A stretch of DNA of 14,931 nt, from NCBI GenBank assembly GCA_009917805.1, contig RGES01000020.1, positions 1-14,931 of the forward strand, read 5' to 3'. Shown piece by piece: positions 1 through 6,449 of this stretch. Every line of letters begins with the position of its first letter. Within the stretch, counting starts at the first letter, position 1. The DNA comes from Verrucomicrobiota bacterium. Lineage in GTDB: Bacteria > Verrucomicrobiota > Verrucomicrobiia > Opitutales > UBA953. Both the position numbers and the translations under genes were made by a program. The notes under the pieces were generated by a model that did no database searches, was not told the DNA's origin, and saw only the letters and a program-made list of their open reading frames with translations.

Positions 1-390
1 GGCGCGGTCGCCAAGGTCGCCTCGCTCTTCGTCACCGTCGCCGGCGGTCCCGCGATGACCTCGACCGAAGCCTTCGAGGCCGTCGCCGCGGTCCGCGCCC
101 GTTTCGGCGGCGAGACCTCCACGGTGCTCTGCGCCCGCATCGACCCCGCGCTCGGCACGGGCATCGAGGTCTCGGTGCTCGGCGCCTCGCTGCCTCCGCC
201 CAAGCCGCCCGCGAAGCCCAAGAAGGGCGCCAAGGCCGAGGATCCCTCGCAGCCGATCTTCGAGTTCGCGACGGAGGAATCGATGCGCCGCGGTCTGTTC
301 GGCGGCACGCCGATGACGTTCATCGACGGGCAGGACGTGGACGTGCCGGCCTATATCCGCAAGGCCGTGCGCTTGCCGCCGTCGCCCTGA
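1..390 (+). CDS. ftsZ: Cell division protein FtsZ, C-terminal part (5' end outside window)
   Basis: Only the last 129 codons are present; the frame is open from base 1. FtsZ is the tubulin-like GTPase that forms the cytokinetic ring. The visible part begins in the C-terminal subdomain: GGPAMTSTEAFEAV followed by CARIDPALGTGIEVSVLGA matches the family pattern of 'GGPD(L/M)-x-EV-EA' and 'G-x-IDP-L-V-V-V'. Next comes a short Pro/Lys/Ala linker (KPPAKPKKGAKAED), then the conserved C-terminal peptide in the form DVDVPAYIRKAV, which in other FtsZ proteins binds FtsA, ZipA and other partners. The GTP-binding domain lies outside the window. The linker is short and basic. The next gene on the strand starts 47 nt later. 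The identification rests on the C-terminal peptide and the IDP motif seen together. Confidence 0.85.
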   Translation, partial: GAVAKVASLFVTVAGGPAMTSTEAFEAVAAVRARFGGETSTVLCARIDPALGTGIEVSVLGASLPPPKPPAKPKKGAKAEDPSQPIFEFATEESMRRGLFGGTPMTFIDGQDVDVPAYIRKAVRLPPSP

Positions 391-437
391 TTTCGCTTCC
401 CGGTTGCGCCCCGCCCGGGTCCTCCTACGTTCGGCCC

Positions 438-1618
438 ATGCCTGCGTTCGACGTCGCCGCCCTCCGCAAGGACTTCCCGATCCTGGGACGTTCCGTGCGC
501 GGCCGTCCGCTGACCTACCTCGACAACGCGGCGACTTCCCAGAAGCCGCTGGCGGTCATCCGGGCCCTCGAACGCTATTACTCCGAGCAGAACGCCAACG
601 TCCACCGCGGCGTACATCTCCTGAGCGAGGAGGCCACGACCGCCTACGAGGCCGCCCGCGGGTCCGTCGCGAAGTTCCTCGGCCTGAAGGACACCCGCGG
701 CTGCGTCTTCGTGCGCGGCGCCACCGAGGGCATCAACCTCGTCGCCGAATGCTGGGGCCGTTCTAACCTGAAAGCCGGCGACGAGATCCTGCTCACGCAC
801 CTCGAGCACCATGCGAACATCGTGCCTTGGCAGGTGATCGCCGAACGCACCGGCGCCAAGGTCGTCGTGACGCCCGTCACGCCGCGCGGCGAAGTCGACC
901 TCGTCGCCTTCAAGGGCCTGCTTTCTCCCCGCACCCGGCTCGTCGCCTTCGCGCATGTCTCCAACGCCCTCGGCACGGTCAACCCCGCCGCCGAGATGAC
1001 CCGTCTCGCCAAGGCCGCGGGCGCGCTCGTCCTCATCGACGGCTGCCAGGCCGCCGCGCACTTCAAGGTCGACGTCCCCGCGCTCGGTTGCGACTTCTAC
1101 GCCTTCTCCGGCCACAAGACCTTCGGCCCGACCGGCATCGGCGTGCTCTGGGGCCGCCCGGAGCTGCTGGACGCCATGCCGCCTTACCAGTTCGGCGGCG
1201 ACATGATCCGCAAGGTCGACTTCGCCGGCACCACCTTCCGCGAGGCCCCGGAACGCTTCGAGGCCGGCACGCCGGACATCTCCGGCGCCATCGCCCTCGG
1301 CGTCGCGCTCGAGTATGTCATGCCCATCCAGGCCGCCGCGCATGCGCATGAGCAGGCGTTGCTCGCCGCCGCCACCGAGCGGCTCAAGGCCATCAAGGGC
1401 CTGACCATCGTGGGCGAAGCGCCCGAGAAGGTCGCCGTGATCTCGTTCAACATCGAGGGCGGCCATCCGCATGACATCGGCACGTTGCTGGACGCGGACG
1501 GCATCGCCATCCGCACCGGAGCGGCACCGCGCGCGCCTCGTTCGCCTTCTACAACACCCTCGAGGAGGTCGACCGCCTGGCCGTCTCGCTCGAGAAGGCG
1601 CGGAAGATGATGGCCTGA
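438..1618 (+). pseudogene. sufS: SufS-type cysteine desulfurase with a C-terminal deletion and frameshift
   Basis: This is a PLP-dependent group II cysteine desulfurase, which takes sulfur from cysteine for Fe-S cluster assembly. The first 361 codons are intact: TYLDNAATSQKP near the N-terminus, NANVHRGVH, ATEGIN, HLEHHANIVPW, and the PLP lysine in FSGHKTFGPTG (K227). After IAIRTG, at about 1518-1520, the family normally continues HHCA-PLM, which carries the catalytic Cys, and then reaches a RAS-AFYNT segment about 13 residues later. Here the loop is absent and the frame shifts. The open frame runs to 1610 as Arg/Ser/Pro-rich nonsense, while the true C-terminus (SGTARASFAFYNTLEEVDRL onward) continues in the next frame from about 1520 to TGA at 1616-1618. 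The loss is about 40 nt. It could be a genuine inactivation or an assembly error. No clear Shine-Dalgarno precedes ATG 438. No other suf genes are in the window. Confidence 0.85.
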
Positions 1619-1637
1619 AGAGCGGGGTGTACCGGGT

Positions 1638-3326
1638 TCAGTCCAGCAGCTGGCCTTCCTTCAGCAGGATGGCGCGGAGCTTCGCGTAGTCGACGTCCTG
1701 CACCGCGAGGCCGCCGTCGATGGCGAGGGACGCCGCGGCGCCGGCGCTCTGGCCGAGGATCATGAAGACCGGCTCCATGCGCATCGAGCCGAAGGCCGGG
1801 TGGGTGGAGGAGATGACGGTAGGGACCAGCAGGTTGACGCAGTCGTCCTTCTGCGGACGGAGGGTCCGGTAGCTGATGCGGTAGGGCTTCGGCACGGCGT
1901 AGTCGAACTGGCCTTCGACGCCGACCATGTCGCCCTTCCAGCTGCGCTGCGCTTCGGTGATCTCCTCGGGCTTGGAGGTGCGGAGGTGGGTGATGTGCGC
2001 GTCCTTGTCCGTCTTGTAGATGATGCGGCGCACGACGTGCGAATCCATGATGAAGCTGCCGAGGCCGACCGAATCCTCGACGGTCACCTTGCCCAGGCAG
2101 TCGTGCTCCGTGAGCACGTAATCTCCGCGGAGACGACGGCCTTCGCGGACGTAGAGCTCATGCGGCCAGCCGGCGGTCTCGGGGAATTCCTTCTTCGGGA
2201 GGCCGAATTGGCCGACGCGGCCGCGCAGTTCGACGGGGATGCTCGGGTCGTTGGCGAGGAAGTAGAGGTAACCTTGCTGGTAGCTGACGTGGGCCTGGAA
2301 GATCTTTTCGCGCTCCGCATAGCTTGACTCGACCCAGTGCTTGCTGCCGTCGACGTAGTCGAGGGACACCGGCCCGGCGCTGTTGCAATCGCCTTCGTTC
2401 AGCTTGAGCGGGCCGCGCGAGTAGATGAGGTTCCACCAGGTCGAATCCGGGGCCGCGTTGACGTAACGCTTGAGCAGTTCGTAGCGAGCCGGCCGGTAGT
2501 CCGCGGGCATGGGCCAGGGCAGGGGGTCTTTCTTCGTGGCGAAGACGCGGAAGCAGAAGGGCTGGTAGCGTTTGTCGGGCTTGCCGTGGTCTTCCGCGGC
2601 GTAAGGCGTCCCGTCCACGCCTTCGATGACGCCGCTCTTGGGGTCGCCCGGGACGACGTAGGGGTCCACGCGCCATTGGAAATTATGCGGCGAGGCGCGG
2701 GCGCCGATCTGGATGCCGTTGAGCTTCTCGCCGAAGGCGGCGTTGGCCTCGCGGCCGGCCACGTGCCTGACGCCGGCGAGCGCCATCAGGTCGCCTTCAT
2801 AGGTCGTGTCCATGAAGACCTTGCCGCGCGCCGCGTTGCCGTTCTCGAAGACCAGCTTCGCGATCCGCTCGCCCTGACGTTCGACCTTCTCCAGGCGGTG
2901 CTCGAAGAAGACCGGGATGTCCAGGTCGGTGAGCATCTTCAAGAAGAGCGTCTCGACCTCGGCCGGGCTCTGGACCTGCTTCTTGAAAAAATCGAGGAAG
3001 ACCGTCTTGGCCAGGCCGCCGATGGACTCCTTCTTGCCGTAGTCGACGTCGCTCAGGCCCGAGGAAGACATGCCGCCGACGTGGCGGCGGAAGACGAAGA
3101 CGCCGACGGACTTGCCCATCTTTTTCGCCTGGCATGCCGCGGAGACGGCCGCCGGGCTGGCGCCGTAGATGACGACGTCGAAGGCGTAGGTCTGCGGCTC
3201 GGCGACCTTCGGCACCGGGTAGTAGTAGCGGAGGCCGGGGTTCGGGTTGGTCGGCTTGGGCAGCTCTTTAGCGTAGCCGGCGAGGGTCAGGCAGAGGAGG
3301 GTCAGTCGGAAGAAGGTCGGGGCCAT
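1638..3326 (-). CDS. Secreted FAD-dependent oxidoreductase
   Basis: 562 residues. The N-terminus (MAPTFFRLTLLCLTLAGYA) is a signal peptide, so the protein is exported. It belongs to the FAD-dependent oxidoreductase family (FAD_oxidored type) common in Verrucomicrobia and Planctomycetes, whose members are often annotated vaguely and whose substrates are mostly unknown. The Rossmann dinucleotide-binding motif is at residues 50-64 (FDVVIYGASPAAVSAA), a degenerate GxGxxG with Ser and Ala in the second and third glycine positions. It is followed by GGMSSSGLSDVDYG near residue 84 and MDTTYEGDLMALAG, both family hallmarks. The C-terminal FAD-contacting part reads VPTVISSTHPAFGSMRMEPVFMILGQSAGAAASLA. 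It follows the small secreted protein gene by 41 nt on the same strand, so co-transcription is likely. It converges with sufS, with 19 nt between the stops. The substrate is unknown; oxidation of a glycan or sugar derivative is a context-based guess. Confidence 0.85.
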   Translation of the reverse strand: MAPTFFRLTLLCLTLAGYAKELPKPTNPNPGLRYYYPVPKVAEPQTYAFDVVIYGASPAAVSAACQAKKMGKSVGVFVFRRHVGGMSSSGLSDVDYGKKESIGGLAKTVFLDFFKKQVQSPAEVETLFLKMLTDLDIPVFFEHRLEKVERQGERIAKLVFENGNAARGKVFMDTTYEGDLMALAGVRHVAGREANAAFGEKLNGIQIGARASPHNFQWRVDPYVVPGDPKSGVIEGVDGTPYAAEDHGKPDKRYQPFCFRVFATKKDPLPWPMPADYRPARYELLKRYVNAAPDSTWWNLIYSRGPLKLNEGDCNSAGPVSLDYVDGSKHWVESSYAEREKIFQAHVSYQQGYLYFLANDPSIPVELRGRVGQFGLPKKEFPETAGWPHELYVREGRRLRGDYVLTEHDCLGKVTVEDSVGLGSFIMDSHVVRRIIYKTDKDAHITHLRTSKPEEITEAQRSWKGDMVGVEGQFDYAVPKPYRISYRTLRPQKDDCVNLLVPTVISSTHPAFGSMRMEPVFMILGQSAGAAASLAIDGGLAVQDVDYAKLRAILLKEGQLLD

Positions 3327-3367
3327 CGGTGGGGTGCGGGGCCTTTCGTCGTGTCGCCGAAGGGCGC

Positions 3368-4006
3368 TTACTTCTTGCGGGGCTTGGCCGGAGCGGTGGC
3401 GCCGGACGCAGCCGCGGCGGCGCGGGCGGCCTTCATCTTCTCGGTGCCTTCGTCCGGGTCTTCGTCTTCGTTCAGCTCGTCGGCGCGCCTGATGGCGACG
3501 AGGGCGGCGGAGACGTTCTCGGTGGTCTTCTTGCGATTGTTCCCCTGGAGGGCGGTGACGGCTTCCTGCACGAGCTGGATGGCGTTCTTCTCCTGCTTGA
3601 TGATCTCGTCGTGGTCTTCCTTCGCGTGACGCGGGCGGGAAGCGGTGGGCTTGCGCGGGCCGGACGGTCCGCGGGGACCCTTGGACTCGCGCGGATGGAT
3701 TTCCTGTTCTTCCATGTCCTCGGCGACGGAGAGGTCCTTGATCGCTTCCTTCAGGTCGGCGACGGTCGGAGCCGTCTCGGCGACCTCGAGCAGCTTGATG
3801 GCCTGGTCGAGGAGGGAGTCTTCATGTTCGTCCCACTCGTCGACGACGCCGAAGTCGCCGCCGGGGCCCGACGGGCCGGGGCCGGAGGGGCCTTTGCCGC
3901 CGCCGCCGAGGATGTGGGCGGTCGGGTCCGTGTCGCCGGCGGTGGCCGCGAAGGCGGGGACGGAGAGGCCGAGGGCGAGGAGAGCCAGGGTGAGCTTGGG
4001 GTTCAT
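3368..4006 (-). CDS. Secreted two-repeat helical protein with Gly-Pro linkers, unknown function
   Basis: 212 residues, not recognised. MNPKLTLALLALGLSVPAFA is a clear signal peptide with cleavage expected after AFA, which supports this ATG. The mature protein has two similar units. Each starts with a Gly/Pro-rich stretch (residues 35-50, and GPRGPSGPRKP at 110-120) and continues with a charged helical segment (about 62-102 and 131-184). The helices align: DLKEAIKDLSVAEDMEEQE against NVSAALVAIRRADELNEDE. The protein ends in an Ala-rich stretch and a basic tail (APAKPRKK). The GPS/GPR triplets recall collagen-like linkers but are far too short for a triple helix. A strong promoter sits directly at the start codon. 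The FAD oxidoreductase gene follows. It may be a periplasmic or surface structural protein; this is inference only. Confidence 0.75.
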   Translation of the reverse strand: MNPKLTLALLALGLSVPAFAATAGDTDPTAHILGGGGKGPSGPGPSGPGGDFGVVDEWDEHEDSLLDQAIKLLEVAETAPTVADLKEAIKDLSVAEDMEEQEIHPRESKGPRGPSGPRKPTASRPRHAKEDHDEIIKQEKNAIQLVQEAVTALQGNNRKKTTENVSAALVAIRRADELNEDEDPDEGTEKMKAARAAAAASGATAPAKPRKK

Positions 4007-4012
4007 AGGAAT

Positions 4013-4041
4013 AATATAGGTCCGGGCCGCGGAGGGGTCAA
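4013..4041 (-). promoter_or_regulatory. Sigma70-like promoter, apparently leaderless
   Basis: On the minus strand, TTGACC (4036-4041) and TATATT (4013-4018) are separated by exactly 17 nt. The -10 box is followed by six nt (ATTCCT) and then the ATG at 4006, so a start site at the usual distance would fall on the A of the start codon. No Shine-Dalgarno fits between the box and the ATG. The AT-rich -10 region stands out in otherwise very GC-rich DNA. It would drive the two-repeat protein gene and probably the FAD oxidoreductase gene behind it. Confidence 0.65.
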
Positions 4042-4058
4042 TGCGTGTTCCCGGTGCA

Positions 4059-4082
4059 GGCCTGAGGACCTTGCCTCAGGCC
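4059..4082 (-). terminator. Terminator-like hairpin overlapping the DUF2851 stop codon
   Basis: A perfect 9-bp stem (GGCCTGAGG / CCTCAGGCC) with a 6-nt loop. On the minus strand the left arm contains the TGA stop of the DUF2851 gene, and the hairpin lies about 18 nt before the -35 box of the next gene. No T-run follows, so it is not a classical intrinsic terminator. It could still terminate weakly, protect the 3' end, or insulate the downstream promoter. Confidence 0.5.
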
Positions 4083-5212
4083 GGTTTCGGTTCGGCCGAA
4101 CCCATCGACCGGCGCAGGATGTCGAGGATGCCTTGGACTTCCCAGTTCCGGGCGGGGCCGGCCAGTCCGAGCAGGGAGCGAGCCTCATGGATGTCGTCGG
4201 GGTGGTGGCCCGGCGGCCAGTCGAGCCAGCTGCGGTCGAGCGCGTGCCGCGGATCCTGCAGCAACGGCAGCAAGGCGTTGACGCAGAGCGTGTCGGCCCG
4301 GCCGTCGGAAAGCAGGCAGGCGAAGACCTCGTCGATCAGCCGACGGCGCGCGGACACGAGCGGCGAGGCGGGCAGGGTGGCGGCCCAGTCGCGCAGCTGC
4401 GCACGCCATTCGGGACGGCGGCGATGCAGCTCGAGGTACTGGCCGAGCCGGCGGTGCGGATGGCCGGCCGGTCGCAGCCCGCGGAGGCGCCAGCGTCCGC
4501 ATTTCTCCATGTAGAGCGCGTCGAGGCCGAGGATGAGCATCTGTTCGGGCGAATGGCTGCGGGCCAGTTCCGACATCGGGGCGCGGTTGCCGCCGAGGCC
4601 GAGCGATTCCACGAAGAGTTCGTGGCAGGCGGCGTCCCAGCCGACTTCGCGGATGCGGGCGCGGGCGTGCTTGGTCTTGTTGCGGAAGCGTTCGAGCGCG
4701 CGGCGTTTCAGTCCCAGCGAGAGGTTCGGTTCGGCTTCGAGCACGCGTCGGGCGACTTCGCCGGAGCGCCCGCGGAGCTCGAGGAGCGCGTCCTCTTCGG
4801 CGAGGTCTTCGAGGTCGCGGGGCAGGTAGGGCAGGAGCACCACCGTTTCCGGCCGGTGGCCCGAGAGCGTGGACACGTCCTTCGTGCCCGGGAGCAGGAC
4901 CGCGTGGAGGATCACGCCGCCGAAATGCGGGTCGCGGTCGTGGCCGTGCGCGTGCCAGTCGGCGCAGCGCAGGTGGATCTCGATATCGCCGCGGAGGCGG
5001 CGGCCGTCGACGAGGATTTCCGCGCCCAGGAAGTCGGGGCCCGCGCCGCGGTTCCAGTCGCCCGGATGGACGATCTCGATCGTCGCGCCGGAGGCGGCGG
5101 CCATCGGGCCGCGGACTTCGCCCGAGGCCCAGAGGCGCTGGATGGCCCGTTCGCCGATGGCGAAGGGGCCGTACGGTCCGTCGATCTCCTCGACGCGGGC
5201 GCAGGTGCTCAT
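4076..5212 (-). CDS. DUF2851 family protein
   Basis: 378 residues, close to the size expected for this family as I remember it. The family signature is clear in the N-terminal half: WNRGAGPDFLGAEILVDG, then GDIEIHLRCADWHAHGHDRDPHFGGVILHAVL. It contains the GPDF, GD-EIH, DW-HGH-D and ILH-V elements of DUF2851. The biochemical function of the family is not established as far as I know. There is no signal peptide, so the protein is probably cytoplasmic. The C-terminal half is Arg/Leu-rich and helical. The start is the only ATG that gives a compact N-terminus (MSTCARVEEIDGPYGPF); no good Shine-Dalgarno precedes it. The gene reads away from the tRNA-Ser gene on the opposite strand, and its stop codon lies within a hairpin. 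It appears to be a single-gene transcription unit. Confidence 0.85.
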   Translation of the reverse strand: MSTCARVEEIDGPYGPFAIGERAIQRLWASGEVRGPMAAASGATIEIVHPGDWNRGAGPDFLGAEILVDGRRLRGDIEIHLRCADWHAHGHDRDPHFGGVILHAVLLPGTKDVSTLSGHRPETVVLLPYLPRDLEDLAEEDALLELRGRSGEVARRVLEAEPNLSLGLKRRALERFRNKTKHARARIREVGWDAACHELFVESLGLGGNRAPMSELARSHSPEQMLILGLDALYMEKCGRWRLRGLRPAGHPHRRLGQYLELHRRRPEWRAQLRDWAATLPASPLVSARRRLIDEVFACLLSDGRADTLCVNALLPLLQDPRHALDRSWLDWPPGHHPDDIHEARSLLGLAGPARNWEVQGILDILRRSMGSAEPKPA

Positions 5213-5226
5213 GCGCGCATCAAGGG

Positions 5227-5293
5227 CGAATCCGTTCCCCGAGGGAAATCAGGAGAAAGCCCAAGGGGAATGCACCGAATCCGCTTGAGGGAA
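5227..5293. repeat. Imperfect direct repeat between DUF2851 gene and tRNA-Ser
   Basis: CGAATCCG occurs at 5227-5234 and again at 5276-5283. Each copy is followed a few bases later by GAGGGAA (5241-5247 and 5287-5293), giving two related units of 21 and 18 bp offset by 49 bp. The first copy also contains a 5-bp inverted repeat, TTCCC-CGA-GGGAA (5235-5247). The second overlaps the possible tRNA promoter. Function is unknown. Confidence 0.35.
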
Positions 5294-5313
5294 GACCCCA
5301 GCCGCCGTTGAAT
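5285..5313 (+). promoter_or_regulatory. Possible tRNA-Ser promoter
   Basis: TTGAGG (5285-5290) and TTGAAT (5308-5313) are separated by 17 nt, and each matches four of six consensus bases. The -10 candidate ends nine nt before the mature 5' end of the tRNA, a sensible distance for a short precursor leader. The match is weak and is supported mainly by spacing and position. Confidence 0.35.
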
Positions 5314-5322
5314 CCCGCTTAC

Positions 5323-5410
<88 letters not shown>

Positions 5411-5460
5411 GCTAGGTTTCAAGCCTGAAAGGTCGCCCTTTCCCGGGTTGGCTATGTCTG

Positions 5461-5481
5461 CTCTAACAAAGACTCTAACAA
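5461..5481. repeat. 12-bp-period tandem repeat downstream of the tRNA
   Basis: CTCTAACAA occurs at 5461-5469 and 5473-5481, in an 82-nt stretch between the tRNA 3' end and the stop codon of the convergent small membrane protein gene. The stretch also holds a small inverted repeat, TTTCA-AGCC-TGAAA (5417-5430), with no T-run. The sequence is locally more AT-rich than its surroundings. tRNA 3' ends are common integration sites, so a remnant attachment region is possible, but no integrase gene is present. Confidence 0.4.
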
Positions 5482-5492
5482 GCCAAGCGAGG

Positions 5493-5747
5493 TCAGATCG
5501 CCACCAGGATGAAGGTCAGGGCGAGCTTGTAGCGCAGGCGGAGCTTGGAGGCGACGACGACGGCGATGAGGCCGACCGAGACGTAGTCGAAAGCCCGCTG
5601 AGCCAGGAACGCCGCCCAGCCATCCTGCTCCTTGACGGCTGAATAGACCCAGAACCGGATCGGCAAGGCGCACAGGGCGACGAGGAAGTAGCCGGCGATC
5701 TCCCGCTTGAGGTTGCGCTTGAAGTCCGAGGGATGGCTATTGGGCAT
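5493..5747 (-). CDS. Small membrane protein, 84 residues, unknown function
   Basis: Not recognised. The protein begins MPNSHPSDFKRNLKREIAGYF and has two hydrophobic segments: about residues 17-38 (IAGYFLVALCALPIRFWVYSAV) and about 52-84, the latter interrupted by a basic KLRLRYK stretch and ending LTFILVAI. A charged N-terminus precedes the first segment. The ATG at 5747 overlaps the 3' end of the SGNH hydrolase gene by 11 nt, which suggests translational coupling as the last gene of the sulfatase operon. A longer reading from 5867 is open, but its extra 40 residues are a Ser/Pro/Arg-rich shadow of the SGNH gene. The hydrophobicity pattern and tight overlap support a real gene. Confidence 0.65.
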   Translation of the reverse strand: MPNSHPSDFKRNLKREIAGYFLVALCALPIRFWVYSAVKEQDGWAAFLAQRAFDYVSVGLIAVVVASKLRLRYKLALTFILVAI

Positions 5748-6444
5748 GCTCGAAGGGCTTCTCGGCCGGGACGACCACGGGGGCGATGACGGACTTCCAG
5801 ACGGCGTAGCCGGCCGGCAGCATGTGGATATCACCCGGCTTGAAGAGTTCTTCCTTCGGCTTGCCATCGGCGCCGAGCAACGGGCTGGTGACGTCGATGA
5901 ACTTCATCCACGGCTGGGTCGCGCATTCCTTCGCGAGCAGCTCGTTGGTCTGCTTCAGGTCCGCGATCTTTTCGAAACGCTTGCCGGGACTCGGGACGAT
6001 GCCGAGCACGTACAGGCGAGCCCCCGGCAACGCGGCATGGAGCTTGCGGTGGAGCTTCTGGAAATTCGCCAGGACGGTCTCGGGCTTGGTACCGGCATTG
6101 ATGTCGTTGCTGCCTTCGTAGAGGATCACTGCGCGCGGCTTGAAGGGAATGGCGAGGTTGTCGATGAACAGGTCAGCGGCCTGATTCATGCGGCTGCCGC
6201 CAATGCCGAAGTTATGGACGGTGAGCGGCGCGAGGTCCTCCCTCACGGTCTTCCAGAACTGCATGTGCGAACTGCCGATGCAGATGATGCCACCCGGCGC
6301 GGGCGGCTCCTTCTGCGCGGCGGCCAAGGTCTTGTTGTACAGGGCCGTGACCTTCGCCGCGGAAGACTTATCCGAAAGGACCTCCTCGGCCCCGAAGATG
6401 GCGACCGTCGACAGGCCGAGGATCGCGAAGAGGCGGAAGCGCAT
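5737..6444 (-). CDS. Secreted SGNH/GDSL-family hydrolase (probable carbohydrate esterase)
   Basis: 235 residues with an N-terminal signal peptide (MRFRLFAILGLSTVAIFGA). SGNH hydrolases are esterases or lipases; exported ones near glycan enzymes often remove acetyl groups from polysaccharides. Block I is IICIGSSHMQFW (nucleophile S59, with GSS in place of GDS). Block II is NFGIGGSRMNQ (oxyanion Gly), and block III is YEGSNDIN (G111, N113). Block V is GDIHMLPAGYAVW with catalytic H207. The Asp expected three residues before that His is Gly204, and an Asp occupies position 205 instead. The gene starts 5 nt after the sulfatase stop and overlaps the following small membrane gene by 11 nt, so the three form an operon. 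The substrate is not known; a sulfated or acetylated glycan is a context guess. Confidence 0.88.
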   Translation of the reverse strand: MRFRLFAILGLSTVAIFGAEEVLSDKSSAAKVTALYNKTLAAAQKEPPAPGGIICIGSSHMQFWKTVREDLAPLTVHNFGIGGSRMNQAADLFIDNLAIPFKPRAVILYEGSNDINAGTKPETVLANFQKLHRKLHAALPGARLYVLGIVPSPGKRFEKIADLKQTNELLAKECATQPWMKFIDVTSPLLGADGKPKEELFKPGDIHMLPAGYAVWKSVIAPVVVPAEKPFEHAQ

Positions 6445-6449
6445 ACGGC

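Noticed and set aside
351..1472. Minus-strand open frame opposite sufS
   Set aside because: Antisense shadow; sufS motifs on the plus strand are unambiguous.
1611..1645. Possible terminator between convergent sufS and the FAD oxidoreductase gene
   Set aside because: Only a 5-bp CTGAA/TTCAG match with a long loop and no T-run.
3329..5311. 660-codon plus-strand open frame
   Set aside because: It spans the antisense of two supported genes and a promoter region and has a low-complexity Gly/Ala/Arg/Val composition typical of antisense high-GC frames.
5748..5867. Longer start for the small membrane protein
   Set aside because: The extra 40 residues are Ser/Pro/Arg-rich and lie entirely within the SGNH hydrolase gene.
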